This document shows, one piece after another, positions 23,686 to 34,113 of a stretch of DNA of 64,000 bases. The position numbers and the translations under genes were made by a program. The notes under the pieces are model-generated. The model saw only the letters and a program-made list of their open reading frames with translations, made no database searches and had not been told where the DNA came from. Numbering within the stretch: the first letter of the stretch is position 1; each line of letters opens with the position of its first letter. Source of the stretch: Beroe forskalii (taxonomy: Eukaryota > Ctenophora > Nuda > Beroida > Beroidae); NCBI GenBank assembly GCA_011033025.1, contig WFMF01000069.1, forward strand, positions 372,001 to 436,000. Direction: 5' to 3'.

Positions 23686-23729
23686 TCTTGTACGTAAGCT
23701 TACAAGAATAACAGTGATCACTGTTATTC
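23686..23729. other. Two adjacent perfect or near-perfect palindromes
   Basis: 23706-23729 is a perfect 24-bp palindrome centred on AGTGATCACT. Directly before it, cttgtacgtaagcttacaag is nearly palindromic. Copy B keeps both unchanged (37201-37224 for the perfect one). Confidence 0.8.
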
Positions 23730-24567
23730 AAAGATATGATATTAAACTATACACCGTAGTGCCAATTTTATAATTCACATTATGATTGAACGATTATTTT
23801 CTTGTGGTCGCAACTCGCATTTTTTAACGCAAAAAAACTCATTTTTGTTACTCGGAGAAGTGGATGCTGCACACTTTCAATTAAAACTTCGGCCTTTGGC
23901 CTAAAGGTGTAATTTATATCTAAACATTGCGGCTCACACTTTTACATCGGCTTTCTCCAATATGACTGGGAGATCCTGAAAATTTCGTTTCATGTCATCG
24001 TATTTGATTTTAAATGATCTGATGATTTCAAATGATCTGAGTCATTGTCATGTATTACAAGACACTGAGTCATCAGCAGTATTTAAAATAATATAATGAT
24101 GATAATAAAATGATGTTCGATTTAAATCAAGTTGGGCAGCGCACACTGGACGGTTGTCTGTTGATTGTGAGCGTGCTCCCTTGACATTGCGATTTGCGCA
24201 CAAAACTTGGATGATGTAGTTCTTTGGTGTATCTATCCACGAAGGTGTGCATCAATAATCAATGTATGAAGGCATTTATGTATCTCTGCATGTTTGCGTA
24301 ATAATTTGATCACTATAATCACCGATCAATTGTTTGCCGATTTATTGAAAGTATATCCCGACGCAAGATATAGATTAACACATCTCTCACATGACCAATG
24401 AGTATGTAATATATATTGAGCTCTGCTTGCCACAGTGGGGCGTAACTTATTGTTACCGTACATTACGATACACATTATTACGATGTGTGCTCGGATCGTG
24501 CGTAGTTCAGCGGCGTGTTTACATTGGAGATCTGAGGAAGGAATTGTAAACACGTCAAGCATGCGCA

Positions 24568-24598
24568 GTGTGGGTGTGTGTGTGTGTGTGTGTGTGCA
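24568..24598. repeat. GT microsatellite, longer than in copy B
   Basis: The GT run here is about ten bases longer than at 38060-38078 in copy B, typical slippage variation between the two copies. Confidence 0.85.
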
Positions 24599-24846
24599 CT
24601 GTGTGCCGTATAGCAATCTCAATCATTCTCCATTATCGTATATTATGATGATTTAGACAAACATGTGATTGGCTGATTGGTTCACTACGAGTTTCGAATA
24701 TATACTGTGCAGTTGAAGTTGAAGAGTATGATAGAATAGCGTATTATATATACATATATTTGATTGATTACTGTGAACTTGTTGTTTGAGAGAGAAAGAT
24801 CTGAATGTTAAAATGTTTATTACATAGCTCAGCTCACGTATTATAT

Positions 24847-26520
24847 CCACTCGCGTGCGCTTTTTGAAGACATTTTAGGTAGCGGGCGCGCGCGGCCCGG
24901 TAAAATATCTGCACGCTAAATTTGATATACCCACCGGATATAGCCCGGCCCGCGAAAGCAGTTCTACGCCGGTTGCAATATAGCCCGCCTCTTGGAAGAA
25001 AATATTATTTGGTGCTAAACTGGCTGAGATCATTGAAAGTGTACACAAAAACAATTTTAGCAGCAAAATATCGATCATGAGGCAAAAAACTGGCAAATAG
25101 AAGGATTTTTGTGGAGTTGATTATCGACAAAAACATCGAGGCGATGGAAAGTTAAGAGTCAAAACACTGAAACTGATATTCATCATTGTTCAGCAGCTTA
25201 CTGAATCATGAAATTATGAGAAGTAGTTCAACTTCGAAATAGAATTGGATGAAATTGACAGCAAAACAACATAGGTATCGATAATTAATAAATATTCAGC
25301 AAAATATGTGGCCATTTGCCAGCAGTAGACAAAAGTCGAGTCAAATAGCAGAGAAAACAGTGAACTGCAGTGATAGTAGTGATAGCAGTGAAAGCAGTGA
25401 TAGCAGCAATTCTGTAAAATTCTGTAAAAGCAATCATTCCGAGAAAGAGAAGTAAAAAGATACAAAATCAAAAACGAGAGAATGAAATACAATATCATGA
25501 AATAAAGTTAGAATTTGCATTTGTGTTGATCATTAATTGCATTGCCATGTTGTCATGGTTACACATTCTTCGGAAATAGCAAGAGGTGAGTGAGAGCAAT
25601 ACGTCATTATCATTAGTAACAATGGTGCATTATTTTTCTCACACACAGCGGATACGATGTAAAATAAATGCCGCCTAATTACCGCGACACTCTGATACAT
25701 AGTGCAACTTCTCATGAGAAAAATTTTGAGGGACACTTTATTCTATTGACTTACCATATTCAACCATGGTAATTACGTCATTCTCATTTGTCTACTATTA
25801 TAACAGTGCTGCAGAGTTTCACCAAATGTAAATACGCTCATTTTAACCCATTTTCTTTCATCGTTTTGTATCTCTTTCAAGTTCTGCTGTAACTGATGCG
25901 TTTCACAAAGTGACATGCTACCATTTTCCCTTGTTTGTTTTTCCAATTATTGTTTGTTTTTCCAAGATTGCTAGTGTTTTAAGTTTAATTAACAGCATCT
26001 AACCACATTTTTAGCCAATAATCCTTCGATTGCAAGACCTTTGATTGATCCATGCTTAGATTCGATTCGCCTTTAAAATTTTTCGCCCTCGGCCCTTCGG
26101 GCCCTCGGGCTTATAACTTCTACATAAGCTTTACCAACCCCTTCGATCAAATACTTACGGTACCTAATCGTGTTTGTATTGCATTTGTGAAAAATTAAAT
26201 TTTTGTAAATTAGAGAAAAAAAACTCAATATTATTGTTGCAAACCTTCCTGTGTGTTCAAATCTTCGAGGATTTACTTGAACATTCAACTTTTTTCATCT
26301 TAGATATGCCATTCTCCCAAAAAGCTCACGCGAGTGATATATACCATATACTCCTCGCCTCATGGGCTGAATTTCGTATAGCACTCGGGCTCTTCGAGCC
26401 CTGCGTGTTATACGATATATCCCACTCGGGCTAGCGCCCTCGAGGGATATATTTTATCGCACAGCATGCGCGTGCGATATGAAATTCAGCCCTAGAGGCT
26501 GCGGGTATATGTATATATAT
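24847..26520. other. 1674-bp block present only in copy A
   Basis: Copy B joins TATAT directly to aaatactgatga at 38321/38322. Copy A has 1674 bases between, and the phrase tatat stands at both edges. No TIR, poly-A tail or coding domain is clear. The right part carries two nested hairpins with TTC triloops: GGCCC-TTC-GGGCC at 26091-26103 and GGGCTC-TTC-GAGCCC at 26387-26401. A short tandem gatagcagt repeat is at 25366-25420. It may be an unrecognised element, or ancestral sequence lost from B across the TATAT microhomology. Confidence 0.7.
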
Positions 26521-28732
26521 AAATACTGATGATTTGTGTCTCGTTCTCTACAGTGCAGTACATTGACATGGCAATTTGTCATGCAGCTCCTTTCTAAATA
26601 CCATTCATAAACTTCGTAGATATATATTATATTGTAGTGTTATATATTTGAGTCAACATCAGGACTATATGTAATAGGGAGATGATCAATAAACTATAAT
26701 AAAATTGACGGACGAAAATGTTTCGTGCAATGCACCTGCACACCGAGACCGATAGATATACATGAAGGGTATTTTAATGGGCAACAGTAAACGATAGTAA
26801 TACCTGAGCATGGGTCCTGGAAGCTGAAATGAATAAGAATAAACGTAGTTTAATCGCTTATCGACTGCTGTTTCAGTTCTCGTGATAAATGTTGGTTTAC
26901 CATGGAGAATAGTACACCATTTTAGTTTTTGTGTGCAGGAATGGGGGCGAATGATGTCGTTATGGTATCTCATTGTACTTGGATGGAATTCGGAGTGAGA
27001 TGGTTTGATCTATTTGATTTTAATATTCGAAATAAGGCTCAAAATTGAATAAAAACTGGCCGATCACGAAAAAATTTCAACCCAGTATGTAGTGAGTGTG
27101 ATAACTGCTTCATGGCACTTTCAGCTGGATGATAGCTGGAATGAAACTCCTTTAATCTTGCTTGTTTATCCTGCGGAGTGCTGACCCGCTGTCAGTGTGT
27201 AGCTATGTAAAGAAAATAAGTCATAATTCCTGTCAAAGAAAATACATGATGTGATAGTACCGAAGTTAACAGCGCTGTTAATTAATTCGATCTTTATACA
27301 TTGCCCGGTGTTACTAATTTACCAACTTGCTGAAGCCTCTTCAGTGTGTTGTTATTATTAGACATTGACGTAATGCGCTCTTATCTTGTGAGAGTGTCTT
27401 ATAATTTCATGATATTATCTGGAGCCAAATTACATCAGACAATCGCGATACACAGATATTGGAGTTTAGGATGAGGGTTGTGTGTGTTTTGTGTATGTAT
27501 GATATCTCAAATGTCAAGTCTGTGTATGAGTGTGATACATTTAATGTGTTACTCTGACACGCCTGTCTCTGACATCATCACTATATTTGATTAGTTAAAA
27601 TACTCATCCGAACGTTTTGATTTCTCCTGATATAATGTAGAATACCAAATTACATCATCTTCAAGGTCTGTGTATGTTTGTATGTATGTACGTATGTATT
27701 TACTGTGAGTTGTATCTTCAGGGATGGTTCCTTTCTGAGAAGGAGTGAATGTATCGTGTTTTTGTGTGTTGTGTTCTAATTGCAGTTACATTCGAAGTAT
27801 GTTTCCGTATGATGCGAATAATACTCCAAAATTATTTCGGGAAAATACAATTTCGCAGAAAATATTCCTGTTACCCAACCACAATAATTTTACACTTCAG
27901 CAGGCTTAGATAAACAACTGGATGTAGATCCTCTGGCTCTTTCTCGTGTTTCCACTTCCTGCCCTACATTCCAATATGCATTAGATAATCTCACGGATAC
28001 CGCAAAGGTATCACCAAGTGAGATGGATAGATGTGTACCTGTATCATTCTTTGTGGTATTTGACGTCACGACGTCTTGATACTGTCACGCGCCATCAGAG
28101 TTGGCAGTCACTCATCAGTATATGTGGTGTCAGCGTCATGACAGAGGGAAGTGAATTGGTGACGCATGTAGTAATTGGTATGTGTGTGCAGAATCTGAAA
28201 CTGTGATGTGGTATTTTCGCCCATAACGCGCCGTCCACTGACTTCATATCGACAACTCATTACAATATTTCATCTCCTATATTCGCTCTAGAGTTGGTGA
28301 TTTCATTGTTATGTGCTCTTGTTCGGCTAGTTGCACTTATCACGTTTTACTGTTTACAGGATTTTCTAGTAAAGTTACATTTTTCCTGTAGAATATTATG
28401 ATCAGGATTCAGGGATCGGACGCGATTAAATCGCCCTGTATGGGTTATCTCTTTTCTATTTGTCTAGATTCAAAGTAGTCTGCGACAGATGTCTGAATAA
28501 TAATCAATGTTCACTTTTGATTAGAAATTTTTGAGTCGTATAGAGATCTGGTCGAATGAAAAAGCAAAAAAGCGGATGTAGTGTCGAGGAGGACAAATTG
28601 AAGGAGCTTTTGGCATTTGTCTTTACCCTGAAAAGTTATATATATTTTCTCCATTAACTCTAGCCTTCTGCTCATATTGTCCATCGCAACAATTAACAAC
28701 CTCTCTCGGTCTCGCTCTACACCTCTTTCAGT

Positions 28733-29893
28733 CAGAACATGTTTTACGCGACTTGGGACAAGCCGCGCCGCAAATTTCGGCACTCCAAATGCGCGCGTGA
28801 ACATGTGCAATTTCCTCCCATGAACGCACACAAAATTGTGAATGATTAACTATCTCGTTGAAGCTATTTACATCAATTAGTTTGACCAGTTCATAATCAT
28901 TGTTAGTTGCTTAAGTTGTCAATTGTCTTTGAATTGTTTTGAATTCAGCCGACCTTTTTCATCCAAGTCCAACCAAAGTCTAAAATTGCCTTCTAATCTT
29001 CGAGCCATTAAAACCGGTCATTTAGACGATTCCAGTAACTCGAATTTTTATAAAGTTGTTGTTCTTGTTTCAACTATTATCTCGTGATCGCGTAAGTAGA
29101 TGCTTTAATGGCCTTTAATTTAAATCGACCCACTTTTACTGCCCGATTTGAAGGTGTGAAGAGCCTCAATTTCAGCCTGAAGATGGGATACATTATCAAA
29201 GTATCATGTACGATGACATTGATTTGACAATAATTGAGTATAAGAATCAAAGAGAAGCAGAGGTCTGGGGGCGGCAGCCCCCAGAAGCCAGAGGTCTGAG
29301 TATAAAGAATTAGCAACTAAATAGTGTTTGGGCATTGTTGTCAACTTAACGACGCCTCGTTGTTGTTGAACGAAATCTCAATAAATATAAAATCAAAAGA
29401 GCAGCAGGGGTTCTGGGGCAGCCCCCAGAAGCCAGAGGTCTGAAGTATAGAGAAATGGTAAGTCAATAGTGTTTGGGCATTATTTTCAACTTAATAACAG
29501 CGCTGTCCTTTCTGTCATAAAAATTCCAATAGATGTTATTCTAAGAATCAAAAGAGCAGCAGGGTCTGGGGGCAGCCCCTGTGAAGCCAGAGGTCTAGAG
29601 TATCAAGAAATGGCAACTCAATAGTGTTTGGGCATTGCTTTCAATAGGTAATAATAGCGTTGTTAATGCTCCTCGTACAAAATCTCATTGATATAAATAT
29701 GAAATCGTGTACAGGGTTCGGGGGCAGCAGCCCCCAGAAGTTAGAGGTCTGAAGAAAGAAATTGGTAATCAATTGCATTGTGCCTGTTAATTGTGCATCA
29801 ATTTTTCAAAAATAGCACGCCCCCATGCACGCCCCCAAATTTCTGATGGGGGCGTGCGCACGCCCCCGCACGCCCCCGGTGGATCCATGCCTG
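28733..29893. repeat. Spacer between duplication copies, with hairpin-bearing repeats
   Basis: From about 29246, a unit of 145-155 bp occurs four times. Each has a G-run/C-run hairpin (gggggcggcagccccc at 29267, variants near 29412, 29568 and 29719) followed by agaagccagaggtctga and gtgtttgggcatt. The end of the spacer (29818-29885) is a cluster of inverted gcacgccccc motifs. 28733-29245 shows nothing recognisable. Confidence 0.75.
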
Positions 29894-31564
29894 TAAGGTA
29901 CTATTGACTGCTTTAAACTTTTCAACATTTGCAACTGTACTTTGTTTTATATGAGCTCACTTACATATTCATTTATGAAGAAAACTTATATACCTTTTTG
30001 TCCTTTCACATCTGAACACATTTAGTATGATGTCATGCTTAGCGTTAAATGCACTCAAGTGTAAAATTATGTGATTTGTCAAACTTAATTTGTATTTTGC
30101 TGTATATGATTAACGGACTTAAATGTAGAGTTAAGCATTGATTTTCACTCTAACATCCCATCCTTGGATGACATTTGAAATTGCGGCTTTTCTTATAAAT
30201 TTTCGGTGTCCTTACATTTATTTGATTGTGATTATGCAGTAGTTCAGCTTCAATAATTCACTGACACAAGTATAAACAAAATATGATAAGTATATCATTC
30301 CAACCATTTACTTACTCATTCAAGGAGTTTTAATATTTTCAACATCCACTGTGAATTTTTCGTACATACTAGATGAGATTTAAACTTTTAAAAAGAAATT
30401 TGGTTATCTGAAGTTCTCAATGCAGCTCAGTGTAGTAGCAGAGGCTAGACACAGATGGTGCTTGAGTTTGACGTAATCATTGGTATCCATCAACGTTTAT
30501 AAGAGGTCAAGTTTTATGACGTCTTCGTGACATCAGTTTACCTCTTAAAACCCTGGAGATGACGTCAAGGCTCCTACTTCTGCCAGTTGAAGCCTGGTGA
30601 ATGATAGTGAAATCTTGGCGTCATTGTCCTAGATCGTCCAAAGGGGCATGTATTAGTCCACGGAAGTTGCTTGTTTTATTGATTTCTTTGTCGTCTGTGC
30701 CGCTTGTTTTCTTGCTGGGGTCGGGTTTTCAACCATACCAATAAGCAGTGGTCGAGGTGGATTGAGAACCCATCCGTTGACTTATCAATTCAACCACTTA
30801 CTTGCTCGACCATTATTTGAATTAGATCTAGATAAGTAGCTCTTCTAGTCTCCTACTGTAGAATTATGATTTGAGATGACTTTTTATCGCTTTATCACAC
30901 CCTCTGCTTTTGTGCTTAAGTACAAGTATCTATCCCATGTCCTCTCCGAGTCTTCTGATCGTTTTACCGAAGAATCTAAGTAGTACAGCTATTCCCCCTT
31001 ATCTGACCAGTTGAACTTGTTTTAGCAGTTCCGGAAGCATGGTCCCCCAATAGATGACCTTATTCTACTCGGTGAGTCAACTTGATGAAAGAATCACTCA
31101 ATCGCAATATGAATTCATTGATTATTTTTCGTAAATTTACAATATATTTATTCTAAATTCTTAAATTGCTATAAATGCTAGGTAACCTCTTGTTATGAGT
31201 CAAATGTTATGTTTATGAGTCAAATGGAAAATACACATAGAAGATGCGTGAGCAGCGTAGCTTTAAAATTAAGAAATTTCTTCTGCCAATAGCAGTTCCT
31301 AATGCTATGGCCTATCTGCTCTTGCATCTTCCTTTTCTAAGACGAAAGGCACATCCTATTATTATCGTACTGATTGAGTATCTGAACTATAATATGAACA
31401 GTTTATGAGCCATTTTATCTTACTGCCTGATTTTATAATAGCATAGGGGGGGCAATTATCATAATATTATGTATGTGATTATTTGAGAATGGTACACACC
31501 AAGAAATACATGACAGTCTTATGAAGGGCACCTGTCAAATGAGCTGTCTTACGGTCTGTAATTT

Positions 31565-32289
31565 CCCCATTCAAAAACCCAGGCAACTTATGCAACATAT
31601 TGTACTAACATCTAGGATAATAAAAGGACAAAATTACTAACATGTGACCTGCTTGACGGTTGACAACAAACATCCACAGAAATAAAATTGTGAAAATAAT
31701 CAACAGTTCCGATTGTATACATTTACCAGTCGCTAGAGGACACTGTTCATCACTGTTTACAAATGCTATTGCAGCATTACTCCTCCTCTGCCAGGGAGCT
31801 CAAGTTACAGAAACAGGCAACCCCGTTCATATTTGTATGTCAGGTTGCCCAGATCTAGGCAACCCACTGTATTATTGTATGTTGCGTTGCAAAAGCGTGT
31901 TAGTCATTTTCATGTTAGTCCAACAGTGAAGTGGGGAGGTAGATAATCGAATTGGCACTATGTAGAGAGAGGGGTGTCCTGTTCCTCTCCACGCTATGCT
32001 CTGAGCTATTTCATAATTCAATCAAAATGCTTGCATATTATCCCAATTCCCATTGATATGCAAGGTTACTCCTTGAAGAAATGTGCCTAAAAAATACTTA
32101 AGAACTTGAATAGCGCTCGGTGGTGGCTGGTTATTGCATTACGTCCCCATTTTAGAGGAGTAGAAACATGTATGAATGTTGCGATAGTATAGTCATAATT
32201 ATGATTGTGTGACGACACTGAAACAATACTAACATGACGTCCTTCAAAAATCAGGTTGTACTAACATTATTACAGGTTCTAGAATGGGG
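31565..32289. mobile_element. 725-bp TIR element with 8-bp target duplication (hAT-like)
   Basis: TGTAATTT flanks the insert at 31557-31564 and 32290-32297 and is single in copy A at 22492-22499. The ends CCCCATTCAAAAACC and, from the other side, CCCCATTCTAGAACC are imperfect inverted repeats. Eight-base duplications are typical of hAT and P elements; the TIRs do not decide between them. A frame of 89 codons inside has no transposase motif, so the element is non-autonomous. Confidence 0.85.
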
Positions 32290-32628
32290 TGTAATTTAAG
32301 ACACTTCTTGTTATAAAAAGTGGCGTACATTTTTAATCACTGGATAGGACACCTCAGTCGTACCGTTTACCATAAGATACATGCACCATTCAAAGGCAAA
32401 TTTGCCTTCGCTGGCGCCTGGCAGTTGTCAATAAATACCTGTCACCTCTCCCCCCTCACAACATCTACATGATATTGAGCATGACAACACACCCCCGCTG
32501 CAAAACATTCCACTTCTGATGGCCATCTGACAGTTCGTTAATAGACTCTTACGAATTCGAATCATCTGGAGAATGTCACTAGAGAAGCTATCGGACGATC
32601 ATGCTAAACAAATCGGTATAACTACAGT

Positions 32629-33487
32629 CATAGCTTCCGAATTGCCCTCTTTTTGAGAGGGCGCCCTCTCATGCCCTCTTTTTGCCCTCCTTTTTGGGTC
32701 TTGCCCTCCGAGCCCTCCGTTTTGCCCTCTTTTAGGCCCAATTTGCCCTCCTTTTTGACCCTTCCCGAAATACACCTAATAGATACGGCCTTAAATAGGT
32801 CTTTCTGGGCGGTTTCAAAAAAAAAAAAGGTCGACCATATATTTCGAAATACACCTAACAAGCACTGGCTCCGATTGATTTTGGAAATCTACTTTTTAGT
32901 AAATTTGTTCCTAAAAATACACCCATGACTTTGAAAATACACCCAATAAGCACCATCTCGGATTGATTTTTGAATACACTTTACTGAAGTCACCTAAAAT
33001 ACACCTTAAGTTCCTGAAATACACCCATGATTGTGAAAATACACCTAATAAGCACTACCTCGGATTGATTTTGTAAATACAATTTTACTGAAGTCACCTA
33101 AAATACACCTTAAGTTCTGGAAATACACCCATGATTGTGAAAATACACCTAATAAGCACTATCTCGGATTGATTTTGTAAATACACTTTTACTGAAGTCA
33201 CCTAAAATACACCTTAAGTTCCTGAAATACACCCATGATTGTGAAAAAATACACCTAATAAAACACTACCTCGGATTGATTTTGTAAATACACCTTTACT
33301 GAATTCACCTAAAATACACCTTAAGTTCCTGAAATACACCCACGATTGTGAAAATACACCTAATAAGCACTATCTCGGATTGCATTTTTGTAGAATATAG
33401 AATATTGCCCTCCTTTTGCTTTGATTTGCCCTCCTTTTTGGGCAAAAAACTGCCCTCCGAACGGATTTTCAAAGGTCGGAAGCTATG
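32629..33487. mobile_element. 859-bp hAT-like element carrying a 103-bp minisatellite
   Basis: ACTACAGT flanks the insert at 32621-32628 and 33488-33495 and is single in copy A at 22822-22829. The TIR is CATAGCTTCCGA, perfect over 12 bases. Subterminal zones carry repeated tgccctc(c)tttttg on the left and its direct repeats on the right. No transposase is present. The 8-bp duplication supports hAT. Confidence 0.9.
32850..33390. repeat. About 103-bp minisatellite inside the hAT-like element
   Basis: aaatacacctaataagcac followed by tcggattgatttt begins near 32850, 32935, 33037, 33141, 33246 and 33352. Units are nearly identical, so the array expanded recently. Confidence 0.85.
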
Positions 33488-34113
33488 ACTACAGTTGTTA
33501 AATTAATTTATTGTTGTTTTCTTGAGAATTAGTAAATTGACGATCATATTATGATGATTCGATCAAATTAGTGTGAAACATTATTCATTTATAGTTAAAT
33601 AAGACGCTCCTCGTTTTTCAAGGATTGAGATTCGTAACGCCGTACAGCTTTTCGATGGTATAATGGTATAATGTCACCTTACATGCAGGAAATGATCCAG
33701 CGTTCATTAAGCAGAGTTCAATCGTCCACTAAAAGAAATTTTGACTCGATGTTGATTAAATGATTAAAAAGCAACGGTATATTTAACCGTCAAATTATAA
33801 AGACTTCAGGGATACTACTGGGCCGTTCTAAGTGCGGCTGGTTTCATATAAGGCTGGATAATTAATTTCTGATAATTTGTTGAATTTGTACTTTGTAGAT
33901 ATACAGTAAATTCGGATTTATTACAAAAAACGGAGGTCGGGGCTGATCATCATAATGAAAGCTTAGTGCAATGGGATAAATGAAATGGAAACCATTAGTT
34001 GACACTTAAATTAAGCTTTAAATGATTGCTTTCGCGTTGATATGTTTCAGAATTTTCCCTAGTTGTGGCTAATATCTAACATGGTTTAAAATGAGGTAAT
34101 TTGACTTAGGATC

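Larger units (their letters stand above)
20026..28732. repeat. Segmental duplication, copy A
   Basis: Homology with copy B starts at taaggtactattgac (20026 and 29894) and ends at acctctttcagt (28732 and 40526). Collinear blocks are A 20026-20483 with B 29894-30378; A 21305-22499 with B 30379-31564; A 22500-22829 with B 32298-32628; A 22830-23439 with B 33496-34113; A 23440-24846 with B 36933-38321; A 26521-28732 with B 38322-40526. The blocks differ only by scattered substitutions and small indels. Everything else is insertion in one copy or loss from the other. No coding sequence was recognised in the shared part; the 62-codon frame at 28018-28206 is identical in B but shows no motif. Confidence 0.95.
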
